In this document: positions 43,915-52,177 of the stretch, piece by piece
How positions within the stretch are numbered: position 1 is the stretch's first letter
Layout of the letters: each line of letters opens with the position of its first letter
Position numbers and translations under genes: made by a program
NCBI RefSeq assembly: GCF_900070355.1
Contig: NZ_LN849456.1
Span: 2,418,001 to 2,482,000, forward strand
Source of the DNA: Devriesea agamarum
GTDB lineage: Bacteria; Actinomycetota; Actinomycetes; Actinomycetales; Dermabacteraceae
Direction of reading: 5' to 3'
Length of the DNA stretch: 64,000 nt
Notes under the pieces: generated by a model
The model's database searches: none
What the model was told of the DNA's origin: nothing
Seen by the model: only the letters and a program-made list of their open reading frames with translations

Positions 43915-44026
43915 CCTGTTGACAACGGGCCCTGCATACAACCGGCCCTGTTGACAGCGGGTCCTGCATACGGCGGGTCCCGTTGACCATGGACCCTGCG
44001 TACAACGGACCCTATTGGGACGGGCT
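43915..44026. repeat. 16-bp tandem repeat, seven units, between rplA and adhE
   Basis: Units start at 43915, 43931, 43947, 43963, 43979, 43995 and 44011. They alternate between CCTGTTGACAACGGGC-like and CCTGCATACAACCGGC-like forms, so a 32-bp pair is the higher unit. The seventh is diverged. The block sits between two terminators at the ends of convergent genes. Confidence 0.9.
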
Positions 44027-44115
44027 GAACACGCGAATTCATCGGCAGACAGTCACCGCGATAGGGACGCGACGGAAGATCGAGCGGTTAGCAACTAACC
44101 CGAGCGCATAAAGAA

Positions 44116-44147
44116 GCGGGCGCGGTGTGTGTTCACACCGCGCCCGC
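44116..44147 (-). terminator. Terminator of adhE
   Basis: GCGGGCGCGGTGTG and CACACCGCGCCCGC form a perfect 14-bp stem with a four-base loop. On the minus strand it is followed by TTCTTTATG, 22 bases after the adhE stop. Confidence 0.85.
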
Positions 44148-44168
44148 CCCTCACTGACGACTAATTCA

Positions 44169-46835
44169 TCAGTTCTTAGCCTTTGGCTTGTCCTTCTTGG
44201 AGGACTTAGGAGCTGAGGCCTGCTTCTTGGTGAAGCCAACCTCGCCCTCATAGGCGTCGTAAATGATTTCCTTCAGTTCTGACACGAGCGGCTGCTTCGG
44301 ATTCGCGGGGGTGCACTGATCCTCGAAGGCGCGATCAGCCAGCTGATCCACCACCCGGTCCAAATGAGCCTTGTCCACGCCGTTGGCCTTCAGCGAGGTC
44401 TCGATACCGAGGTCGTGAGCGAGCTTATAGATCTCGTCGATGAGGGACTGAACGCCCTCCTCCACGGTGTTGGCCTTGAAGCCCATGTAGCGGGCGAACT
44501 CTGCCAGATCCTTGTCAGCGCGGTAGGACTCGTACTTCGGGAAGATCGAGTGCTTGTACGGCTTCTGCGCGTTGTAGTGGACGACATGCGGCAGGAAGAT
44601 CGCGTTGGTGCGTCCGTGAGCGAGATTGAACTCCGCACCGCACTTGTGCGAGAGCGAGTGCACAATGCCCAAAAAGGCGTTCGCGAATGCCATACCGGCC
44701 ATCGCCGATGCGTTGTGCATCTTCTCCTTGGCGTCCATGTCCTTATCCAGAACCGCAGCGCGCAGGTTCTCGAAGATGAGCTGTGCGGCCCGCATCGACA
44801 GACCACGGGTGTAGTCGCTGGCCATGACCGATACGTAGGACTCGATAGCGTGGGTCAGCGCATCCAAGCCGGAATCGGCGGCAGTCCTCGGCGGAACCGT
44901 GTCGACGAACTGGGCGTCCACGATGGCGACATTCGGGGTGATGGCGTAGTCGGCCAGCGGATACTTCACATGCGTTTCGGCGTCGGTGATCACGGCGAAC
45001 GGCGTGCACTCCGAACCGGTTCCCGAGGTGGTCGGGATCGCGACGAACTGGGCTTTCTCGCCGAGCTTGGGGAAACGGTAGGTACGTTTGCGGATATCCA
45101 TGAACTTCTGCTTCATGCCGAAGTATGAGGATTCGGGCTGCTCGTAGAACAGCCACATGCCCTTGGCTGCGTCCATGGCAGAGCCGCCACCCAGCGCGAT
45201 AATGCAGTCGGGCTTAAACTCGTTCATGAGCTGAGCGCCCTTGAACACGGTGGTTGACGTCGGGTTCGGTTCCACCTCGGAGAAAATCGTCCACGCGATC
45301 TCGTTCTTGCGCTTCTTCAGGTGGTGGATCAAAACATCCACGTAATTGAACTGCACCATGCCGGGATCGGTGACGATAAATACGCGCTCAATCGCGGGCA
45401 TCTTTTGCAGGTACTGCACGGAGTAGCGCTCGAAATAGGTCTTCGGTGGGATCTTGAACCACTGCATGTTGTTACGCCGTTCTGCGATGCGCTTTATGTT
45501 AATGAGGTCCACGGCGCTGACGTTGTGGGATACCGAGTTGTGGCCGTAGGAACCGCAGCCCAGGGTCAGCGAGGGGACGAGACCGTTGTAGACGTCGCCG
45601 ATACCGCCGAGTGCGCTCGGTGCATTGCATATGATGCGGCAGGCTTTCATCGCCAAACCGAAGGCGAGTTCGACTTCGCGGTCGGTGGTGTGGATGACAG
45701 CGGTGTGTCCGAGACCGCCGTAATTGAGCATCTGGCGTGCGAACTCGAATCCTTCATCTTGGCTGGACACGGTGGTCATCGCGAGAACCGGGCAGAGCTT
45801 TTCATGAGACAGCGGGTCCTGGGGGCCTACGCTCTCGATGGGGGCGATCAGCAGTTTGGTGTCGGCAGGAACCTCGATCCCTGCCTGCTGGGCAATCCAC
45901 TGGGCGGTGTGTCCAACCACGACGGGGCTAATGCCGCCGCCTTCGGTGACCATGTACGCCTCAAGCTTCTTCTTTTCCTCGGGGCTGAGGACGTAACCGC
46001 CGTAGGCCGCGAACTCTGCGAGCACGGCGTCTGCGATTTCCTGATCGATGATGATTCCCTGCTCGGAGGCGCAGATCATGCCGTTGTCGAAGGTCTTGGA
46101 GATGAGTAGATCGTTGACGGCACGCTGAATCTTGGCGGTCTTCTCAATGTAGACCGGCACGTTGCCGGGGCCCACGCCGAGGGCAGGCTTTCCGGTGGAG
46201 TAGGCCGACTGCACCATTCCGGAACCGCCGGTGGCCAGCACCAAGGCGATGGACGGGTGGTTCATCAGCAGCTTGGTGGCTTCCAGCGAGGGCTGGCTGA
46301 TCCACTGGATGCAGTGTTCGGGGGCTCCTGCTGCGCGTGCGGCTTCATACATCACTTCGGCCGCGCGGGTGGAGCACTGCTGGGCGCTGGGGTGAAAAGC
46401 GAACACTATCGGGTTGCGTGTCTTCAGTGCGATTAGACACTTGAACATCACGGTCGAGGTCGGGTTGGTGACCGGGGTTACACCCGCAACCACGCCCACG
46501 GGCTCTGCGATCTCCGTAATGCCCTGCTGCTTGTCCTCAGCGATGACGCCGACGGTGCGGTTGTACTTAACGGAGTTCCAAATGTATTCGGTCGCGAAAA
46601 CGTTCTTAACGCATTTATCTTCGTACAGACCGCGTCCGGTTTCGTCGACGGCGAGTCTGGCCAACTGCATATGCTGGTCGACGCCGGCGAGCGCCATGGC
46701 GTGCACGATAGCGTCGATTCGCTCCTGATCGAAAGAATCGAAGGCTTGCAGGGCCGTGCTGGCGCGGCTTGCTAGCTCATCGATGACGGCTGCGACGTCG
46801 GGGGAATCGGGCATCTGGGTGGCTGATGGGGTCAT
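44169..46835 (-). CDS. adhE: Bifunctional acetaldehyde-CoA/alcohol dehydrogenase
   Basis: The 888-residue protein has both AdhE halves. The aldehyde dehydrogenase half has 'GVVAGVTPVTNPTSTVMFK', 'VLATGGSGMVQSAYSTGKPALGVGPGN'-type motifs and the catalytic Cys in 'NGMICASEQGIIID'. The iron alcohol dehydrogenase half has 'IIALGGGSAMDAAKGMWLF' and the metal ligands in 'GIVHSLSHKCGAEFNLAHGRTNA'. It reduces acetyl-CoA to ethanol with two NADH and forms spirosomes in E. coli. AAGGAC precedes the ATG. It interrupts the usual rplKA-rplJL neighbourhood on the opposite strand. The C-terminal tail is Lys-rich ('SSKKDKPKAKN'). Confidence 0.96.
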   Translation of the reverse strand: MTPSATQMPDSPDVAAVIDELASRASTALQAFDSFDQERIDAIVHAMALAGVDQHMQLARLAVDETGRGLYEDKCVKNVFATEYIWNSVKYNRTVGVIAEDKQQGITEIAEPVGVVAGVTPVTNPTSTVMFKCLIALKTRNPIVFAFHPSAQQCSTRAAEVMYEAARAAGAPEHCIQWISQPSLEATKLLMNHPSIALVLATGGSGMVQSAYSTGKPALGVGPGNVPVYIEKTAKIQRAVNDLLISKTFDNGMICASEQGIIIDQEIADAVLAEFAAYGGYVLSPEEKKKLEAYMVTEGGGISPVVVGHTAQWIAQQAGIEVPADTKLLIAPIESVGPQDPLSHEKLCPVLAMTTVSSQDEGFEFARQMLNYGGLGHTAVIHTTDREVELAFGLAMKACRIICNAPSALGGIGDVYNGLVPSLTLGCGSYGHNSVSHNVSAVDLINIKRIAERRNNMQWFKIPPKTYFERYSVQYLQKMPAIERVFIVTDPGMVQFNYVDVLIHHLKKRKNEIAWTIFSEVEPNPTSTTVFKGAQLMNEFKPDCIIALGGGSAMDAAKGMWLFYEQPESSYFGMKQKFMDIRKRTYRFPKLGEKAQFVAIPTTSGTGSECTPFAVITDAETHVKYPLADYAITPNVAIVDAQFVDTVPPRTAADSGLDALTHAIESYVSVMASDYTRGLSMRAAQLIFENLRAAVLDKDMDAKEKMHNASAMAGMAFANAFLGIVHSLSHKCGAEFNLAHGRTNAIFLPHVVHYNAQKPYKHSIFPKYESYRADKDLAEFARYMGFKANTVEEGVQSLIDEIYKLAHDLGIETSLKANGVDKAHLDRVVDQLADRAFEDQCTPANPKQPLVSELKEIIYDAYEGEVGFTKKQASAPKSSKKDKPKAKN

Positions 46836-46952
46836 GTCCTTGCCTCGTGCTCGGTGGATGACGCGCTGTCAGTGGCGTCGAGCCTCACGCTACGGATGGG
46901 GAGCGGGACCGGCAACGGCGCGTTGCCTTAGTGACGTGTCTCGGTGTGATGG

Positions 46953-46982
46953 CGGATTAAATATTGAAAAACCGCAGGTCAA
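46953..46982 (-). promoter_or_regulatory. Possible adhE promoter
   Basis: On the minus strand TTGACC is followed after 17 bases by TAATCC within an AT-rich patch, about 120 bases upstream of the adhE ATG. Between them lies an inverted repeat GGCAACG/CGTTGCC (46910-46926). I found no clear Rex-type operator. The remaining part of 46836-47320 contains no gene that I can support. Confidence 0.4.
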
Positions 46983-47319
46983 GACGGGTTCATTGGGGTA
47001 TTTGGGATGCTGCTGGGTGAGGTCTGGGCGGGGACTGATCGAGGTGGTGAGTGGCGCGGTCGGGCGCTGACCGCACTGTAAGACGGGGCGAAGGTCCCGT
47101 CCCTGCCAGGGGTTTTGATGGTCAAATAGATCCTGGGTGCGAAGAACCGTGAACCAGGAGCGCCCCCTAATGGTGGTGTTGTGGTGTCCGGGTGGGTGCG
47201 ACGCGGGACAACGGTCCCCGGCTTGTCCTGATGTGACCGACCTCGCCACGTTGATGTGAGGCAGCTCGCCCGCCGCGTCGTAGCGGCACTCTCGGTGCCT
47301 GTCGTACCCTGTAATCACC

Positions 47320-47463
47320 GAAGACCGCCGGTCGTTATCTCCGCCCATCGGAGATGACTGAAGGTTCCCGAACGGGACGGCCTGCGCAGGTGTGAGAAGT
47401 TCTTGAAGGCTTTGCTATGTGCAGAGCTATGTTCGAGCCTCGACGCCTGCGTCGGGGCTTTTT
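47320..47463 (+). promoter_or_regulatory. Ribosomal protein L10 leader with attenuator hairpin
   Basis: The region upstream of rplJ has the look of an L10 leader RNA: segments TCTCCGCCCATCGGAGAT and 'GGTGTGAGAAGTTC' precede a terminator-like hairpin AGCCTCGACGC/GCGTCGGGGCT followed by five T residues at 47436-47463. L10-L7/L12 binding to such leaders represses translation and transcription of rplJL. The assignment rests on position and recalled pattern. Confidence 0.65.
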
Positions 47464-47509
47464 CCGTATCTGGCCCTCAGACCGGCAGCCGACCTCTGGA
47501 AGGAGGGCC

Positions 47510-48025
47510 ATGGCGAGGCCTGACAAGGCAGCTGCCGTTGCCGAACTCGCGGAATTGTTCCGTGAGTCGAATGCGGCCGTGCTGACCGAGTACCGCGGGC
47601 TCAGCGTGCAGAAGCTCAAGGAGCTTCGTCGTGCACTCGGAGCCGATACCACCTACGCCGTGGTGAAGAACACGCTGACCGAGATTGCGGCGAAGGATGC
47701 CGGCATCGATGCCTTTGAAGGCAAGTTGCAGGGTCCCACCGCTATCGCGTTCATCAAGGGCGAGCCGGTGCAGCCGGCCAAGGTCCTGCGTGACTTCGCC
47801 AAGGACAACCCCCAACTGGTCATCAAGTCCGGTTACTTCGAGGGCAAGGCCCTCTCGGAAGATGACGTGAAGAAGCTGGCGGACCTCGAGTCCCGCGAGG
47901 TTCTTTTGGCCAAGACCGCTGGCGCCCTCAAGGCGTCCATGTCCAAGGCCGTATTTGTTCTCGCGGCGCCACTGTCGAAGACTGTGCGCACCGTGGACGC
48001 GCTGCGCGCCAAGCAGGAGGGCTGA
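47510..48025 (+). CDS. rplJ: 50S ribosomal protein L10
   Basis: GGAGG precedes the ATG at 47510 (171 residues). The protein begins '[33 protein letters not shown]' with '[21 protein letters not shown]' and ends with the helix that carries L7/L12 dimers. It anchors the stalk. rplL follows 89 bases later. Confidence 0.96.
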   Translation: MARPDKAAAVAELAELFRESNAAVLTEYRGLSVQKLKELRRALGADTTYAVVKNTLTEIAAKDAGIDAFEGKLQGPTAIAFIKGEPVQPAKVLRDFAKDNPQLVIKSGYFEGKALSEDDVKKLADLESREVLLAKTAGALKASMSKAVFVLAAPLSKTVRTVDALRAKQEG

Positions 48026-48114
48026 GGTCGCGCCTGCGGGCTCGACGTCAGTTCATCTACCACCCCCGGAATCCGGCGCGAGTGCGCGCCACCAAGCAGG
48101 AAGGACTTGCCATC

Positions 48115-48501
48115 ATGGCGAAGCTCAGCAACGAAGAGCTCATCGAAGCTTTCAAGGAAATGACCCTCATCGAGCTCTCTGAGTTCGTGAAGCAGTTCGA
48201 AGAGGTCTTCGACGTGACCGCTGCTGCCCCCGTTGCAGTGGCTGCTGCCGGTGCCGCCGGTGACGACTCCGCCGCCGCCGAGGAAGAGAAGGACGAGTTC
48301 GACGTCGTCCTCGAGTCCGTTGGCTCGGCCAAGATCGCCGTCATCAAAGAGGTCCGTGCGCTCACCTCGCTCGGTCTGAAGGAAGCCAAGGAGCTGGTTG
48401 ACAACGCTCCGAAGCCGGTCCTGGAGAAGGTTGCCAAGGACGCTGCCGAGAAGGCCAAGGAGCAGCTTGAGGGCGCTGGCGCTACCGTCACCCTGAAGTG
48501 A
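48115..48501 (+). CDS. rplL: 50S ribosomal protein L7/L12
   Basis: GGAAGGA precedes the ATG at 48115 (128 residues). The N-terminal dimer domain is '[29 protein letters not shown]', followed by an Ala-rich hinge and the C-terminal factor-binding domain '[28 protein letters not shown]'. It recruits translation GTPases. A strong terminator follows. Confidence 0.97.
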   Translation: MAKLSNEELIEAFKEMTLIELSEFVKQFEEVFDVTAAAPVAVAAAGAAGDDSAAAEEEKDEFDVVLESVGSAKIAVIKEVRALTSLGLKEAKELVDNAPKPVLEKVAKDAAEKAKEQLEGAGATVTLK

Positions 48502-48548
48502 TTTGACGCCGTCGATACGGCGGCATTGCGTCGGAGAATATGACGCTT

Positions 48549-48588
48549 AAAGGGGCCATCCCGCGATATGCGGGACGGCCCCTTTTTT
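48549..48588 (+). terminator. Rho-independent terminator of rplJL
   Basis: AAAGGGGCC and GGCCCCTTT, with an inner TCCCGC/GCGGGA pair, form a long hairpin followed by TTTTTTAT. The 3' arm and T-run are the first unit of the 19-bp repeat. Confidence 0.95.
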
Positions 48589-48633
48589 ATGTGTCGGCCC
48601 CTTCGTTATGCCTCGGCGCCTTTGTTATGTGTC
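48577..48633. repeat. 19-bp tandem repeat, three units, on the rplL terminator tail
   Basis: GGCCCCTTTTTTATGTGTC, GGCCCCTTCGTTATGCCTC and GGCGCCTTTGTTATGTGTC follow each other without gaps at 48577, 48596 and 48615. An 8-bp inverted repeat GTCGACCC/GGGTCGAC follows at 48649-48671. Confidence 0.85.
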
Positions 48634-48691
48634 AGATTTCTGCTGGGGGTCGACCCTTTTTGTGGGTCGACTCAGCCTCGCAGGTGGTGTC

Positions 48692-50029
48692 TCAGCCAGC
48701 GCGGGTGGCGGCGGCTCCTCCGGTCGCAGCGACCTGAATTGCCTCTCGACGTGTGCAATCTGCGTCAGAGGGGTCGCGCCGGACAGCTCGCACGGCGGGG
48801 CGAGCGCCGTCCTTAGCGGCCTGCATCCAGCGTTCAAAGAAGGCCCCGCCCGGGGCACACTGGGCGCGCAAGGGCAGTTCTCCGGTTCCAATCTCTAGAT
48901 CCAGCACCTCAGTGCGCGGTGCGGGGGTAACGCGCGATGCCTCGCCGGCAGGGGTGGAGAAAGCGGCCGCTAGTTCACCGAATACTCGCCCGGATTCTTT
49001 GACTTTGCCGTTGGCGTCGAAGAGGCCAAGGGTGTGCTCGAGCGGGGGGAAATCGGCGAGGTCGGTGGAGACGTCGTGCGAGCACCACCAGGTGATGCCC
49101 CACAGGTTGGTGCAGTCCAGGGAGGTGGTGACGGTGTCGTGGATGAATCCAGGGACGTCGTCGATATCGAGCACGTTCAGCGGGGCGCCGACTTCTTGCA
49201 GCCACACTGGGCGGCTGGGATCGGTCTGGAATCCGCGGGCGAGTTCGAGGAAGTATTCGGCGTGGTGGGAGGTTTCAAACGAGCGGGCACCATATCGTTG
49301 CGCGGTGCCGTTAAAAACCCAAGAGTGCACCACGGTGGCGTCACCGAGTTGCGCCGAGTGGGTGGGTGTGAATGGATGAGCATCCAAATGCCAGGCGGCG
49401 TCGTAGGAAGCCAGGGTGTGTAGGCCCTCAGGGTGGGCTTCGCGGCAGGCAGAGAGCATGGTGCGGGTCCACTGTTCGGCCCCGGCGACGCTGACGCGGT
49501 CGGGGTCGGGGTGGGGGTCTCCCGAGAACTGGTTGATTTCGTTGCCGAGGGTTGTGCCCAGGAAGTTGGGGGCGTCCGCCAGGCGCTCGGTGAGTCGGCG
49601 AACCAGCTCGGCGGTGGAGGTGACGACCTCTGTATCGCTAAACATGTTTCGGCGATGCCAGGTGGTGAGCCAGGACGGTACGAAGTCAAAGCTGGATAGG
49701 TGTCCTTGGAGAGCATCGACGGTGGCGTCGAGTCCCACCTCGGCAGCAGCGTCGACTACCGAACGCACCTGGTCCAGGGCCGCGGACCGGATAAGTGTGC
49801 GGTTGGGCTGGAGGATAGGCCACAGCGGGAAAAGTCGGATGTGGTCGAGCCCGAGCTCAGCAATCGCGGTGAGATCGGCGCGGACCGAGTCGAGGTCCAG
49901 GTCGAGCCAATGATGAAACCAACCCTCGCGAGGTGTGTAGTTCACTCCAAAACGTGGCCCGGAAATGCGCTGGGCCGCGGGGGTGTGCGTGGCGGTGGGT
50001 ACCGTCGCGCGGGGGAAGTCGTCGGCCAT
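48692..50029 (-). CDS. Glycoside hydrolase family 5-like protein
   Basis: AAGGAG five bases before the ATG at 50029 sets a 445-residue protein. It is a clan A TIM barrel: 'FGVNYTPREGWFHHWLDLDLDSV' at the start, acid/base Glu164 in 'TTLGNEINQFSGDP', aromatic 'HSWVFNG', nucleophile Glu279 in 'PVWLQEVGAP' and 'GITWWCSHDV'. There is no signal peptide, so it acts in the cytoplasm on imported oligosaccharides. GH5 beta-mannosidase-like subfamilies in actinobacteria often pair with LacI regulators. That specificity is only a suggestion. The divergent LacI-type gene at 50493 is the likely regulator. Confidence 0.8.
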   Translation of the reverse strand: MADDFPRATVPTATHTPAAQRISGPRFGVNYTPREGWFHHWLDLDLDSVRADLTAIAELGLDHIRLFPLWPILQPNRTLIRSAALDQVRSVVDAAAEVGLDATVDALQGHLSSFDFVPSWLTTWHRRNMFSDTEVVTSTAELVRRLTERLADAPNFLGTTLGNEINQFSGDPHPDPDRVSVAGAEQWTRTMLSACREAHPEGLHTLASYDAAWHLDAHPFTPTHSAQLGDATVVHSWVFNGTAQRYGARSFETSHHAEYFLELARGFQTDPSRPVWLQEVGAPLNVLDIDDVPGFIHDTVTTSLDCTNLWGITWWCSHDVSTDLADFPPLEHTLGLFDANGKVKESGRVFGELAAAFSTPAGEASRVTPAPRTEVLDLEIGTGELPLRAQCAPGGAFFERWMQAAKDGARPAVRAVRRDPSDADCTRREAIQVAATGGAAATRAG

Positions 50030-50126
50030 CACGGCTCCTTCGATGGATGGAATTGACAAAAGTAGCGGCGCATAGATCGACTGAGGTCTCCTGGTCGTCG
50101 TATGGTGCCGCTTCTGAATGAGCCTA

Positions 50127-50140
50127 CTTTATCGTTAAAG
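50127..50140. promoter_or_regulatory. Candidate LacI-family operator
   Basis: CTTTATCGTTAAAG has arms CTTTA/TAAAG around a central CG, the shape of LacI-family operators. It lies 98 bases upstream of the glycosidase start, in the divergent spacer shared with the LacI-type gene. Confidence 0.5.
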
Positions 50141-50172
50141 CTAGAGCCAGTGATATTGGCGGGACCATGCAT

Positions 50173-50194
50173 TGTCAGACTGCGATGTCTGACA
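50173..50194. promoter_or_regulatory. 22-bp perfect inverted repeat, candidate operator
   Basis: TGTCAGAC-N6-GTCTGACA is a perfect 8-bp inverted repeat in the glycosidase/LacI spacer (50030-50492). Its sequence differs from the LacI-like site at 50127-50140, so a second regulator may act here. The rest of the spacer holds a purine-rich stretch with repeated GAGATGGTCG and no gene that I can support. Confidence 0.45.
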
Positions 50195-50492
50195 TGTGAC
50201 AGGCTTATCTTCCAGGAGTCGTCCGCATATGGTGCGCGCGGTGTGCTCGATGCGCTCTTACGGGCCTAAACTCCTGTGAATCAATCACCATCGACCGACG
50301 GATACCAGATCGACCAAAATGTGTAGCCGGTGTGAGAGATCGTTGCCTTCCCGTACGGAGATGGCAGCGCGCATGGAAATCGCCCGGATCGAACCGGACA
50401 GAGATGACAGAGATGGTCGGACGGACGGAGATGGTCGATCACATAAGAGATGTAGGTGCGAGGGAGCCCGATAATGAGGAACCGAGGGTTAG

Positions 50493-51830
50493 ATGTCTAA
50501 GTCAGGATTTGAGCCTGCGACAACGAAACCGTCGCGGGCAGCAGAGGTCACGGAAAAACAGGCAGTGACAACGCAAGAAATAACAGCCAAAGCAGCAACG
50601 GCAGACGTAGCAACCACAAAAGCAGTGACATCACACGACGACGTAGCAGACAGAGAAACAACGCATACCTCAACGACGACAACACAAGCCCCGCACACTC
50701 AGGTCCTCACGGGTGAGGATGGGGCGGCACAAACAGCCGGACCAACCGATACCGGCAGTAACACCGGAACCAAACGAGGACGACGCGCGGGCCGCACCAC
50801 CATTGCCGAAATCGCCCGCGTCGCCGGAGTGACGCCCACCGCGGTATCCATGGCGGTCAATGGCCGGTCAGGGGTATCGGATGCTACGAGGGCGCGCATC
50901 CTCGAAATTGCTCGCGAGATGAACTGGGAGCCGTCGCACGCCGCCCGGGCGCTCGCCGGAGCCAGCGTGAAGTGCATTGGTATCGCACTATCCAGGCCCG
51001 CCGACGTCCTGGGGGAGGAAGCGTTCTTCGGAGCGTTTTTGGCTGGGCTCCAAGACGTATTCAGCCAAGCGGACTACTCACTGCAAATGAAGATTGTGCC
51101 GGGAGTGGTGGAAGAAGCCGAAACCTATCGACGGTGGTTTGCTCAAGGTCGCGTGGACGGCATCATGCTGCTGGACCTGCGTTCCCAGGATCCGCGGGTT
51201 CCGGTCTTGGAAAAGCTCGGCAAACCCACGCTGGTTGTGGGGGGACCGGGACATCATGGCAGCCTTCCGAGTGTGTGGGTGGATGACGCCGCCGCCGTGC
51301 ATGCGATCCTGGCCCACCTGCACTCGCTCGGACATCGCCAGGTGGCGCGCATCGGAGGTGACCCCACCTTTTTACACACGGTCGAGCGCCATGCTGCCTT
51401 CGCCCGGGTGTGCGTGGAGTTCGGAATGTGGGGGCACCAGCTGAGCGTCGGGTTTGACCCGGCGGAAGCTGAACGGGCCACGCGAGAGCTACTGTCCTCG
51501 CCTGCCGCGCCTACCGCCATCGTGTATGACTCCGACGCGATGACGATGGCCGCTCTGCACATGATTTCCGACCTCGGATGGAGCGTGCCCGGCGATGTGT
51601 CGTTGGTCTCGTTTGAAGATTCCGTGGCGTGCCGCAGCTACCGTCCCAGCATCACGGCAATTGGCCGCGATGCCGTGGACTACGGCAGGTTCGCAGCCCG
51701 CCGAATTCTCGCCATTGTGGAGGGGCGAGACGCGGGGGAGATCGAACAGGTCGCCGCCACGCCGGAGCTGATCGTGCGCGAATCGACGGGACCGGTCAAA
51801 GGGTCACCGGTTTCCATTTCTGCTGGATAA
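50493..51830 (+). CDS. LacI-family transcriptional regulator with long Thr/Ala-rich N-terminal extension
   Basis: The 445-residue protein has a typical LacI core from about residue 100: HTH 'TTIAEIARVAGVTPTAVSMAVNG' with 'GVSDATRARILEIAREMNWEP', the hinge 'SHAARALAG', and a sugar-binding domain with 'GRVDGIMLLDLRS' and 'SLVSFEDSVACRSYRPSITAI'. About 95 residues precede the HTH, rich in Thr, Ala and Gln. Their DNA is rich in A and uses ACA and GCA codons, unlike the neighbours. GAGGG lies before the ATG at 50493; in-frame GTG codons at 50564 and 50622 are alternatives. It probably controls the divergent glycosidase gene. Confidence 0.88.
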   Translation: MSKSGFEPATTKPSRAAEVTEKQAVTTQEITAKAATADVATTKAVTSHDDVADRETTHTSTTTTQAPHTQVLTGEDGAAQTAGPTDTGSNTGTKRGRRAGRTTIAEIARVAGVTPTAVSMAVNGRSGVSDATRARILEIAREMNWEPSHAARALAGASVKCIGIALSRPADVLGEEAFFGAFLAGLQDVFSQADYSLQMKIVPGVVEEAETYRRWFAQGRVDGIMLLDLRSQDPRVPVLEKLGKPTLVVGGPGHHGSLPSVWVDDAAAVHAILAHLHSLGHRQVARIGGDPTFLHTVERHAAFARVCVEFGMWGHQLSVGFDPAEAERATRELLSSPAAPTAIVYDSDAMTMAALHMISDLGWSVPGDVSLVSFEDSVACRSYRPSITAIGRDAVDYGRFAARRILAIVEGRDAGEIEQVAATPELIVRESTGPVKGSPVSISAG

Positions 51831-52086
51831 GGGTAGTTTCGCGGGTGTCCAACGGTATTTGGGAGTCCGCGAGACGCATGCGTTTGAGCGTGTCGCTTGA
51901 CGTTCAGGAGGAACCTCGCCATGCTGGTTGCCGACGAGAGCTGTTCCTGTCGCCGCGATAGCGCTCAGCACAGACGCTGTGTGACCCTCGCACCCGCTTT
52001 GCGGTTGACAATCGGACAGGAGGCTCCGCCTTCCGCGCCAGGCATATGGCGGTCGACGCGGATGGGTCAGGGAGGGCTGAGACCCC

Positions 52087-52115
52087 TTGAATCCATCCGT
52101 GCCCTTTGTTATGCT
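52087..52115 (+). promoter_or_regulatory. Likely promoter of rpoBC
   Basis: TTGAAT and TATGCT are separated by 17 bases, close to the vegetative consensus, about 60 bases upstream of the rpoB start. A TTGACA at 52005 has no good partner box. The remainder of the 347-bp spacer 51831-52177 shows no gene that I can support. Confidence 0.6.
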
Positions 52116-52177
52116 CATGGTTTGCGCTGCCCTAATTGCGCCATCCCCGTCAGTCGTTGGCCTGTGGAAGGATCACC

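Noticed and set aside
46836-46990. Rex-type redox operator before adhE
   Set aside because: An AT-rich patch exists (ATTAAATATTGAAAA), but it lacks the TTGTGA-N6-TCACAA symmetry.
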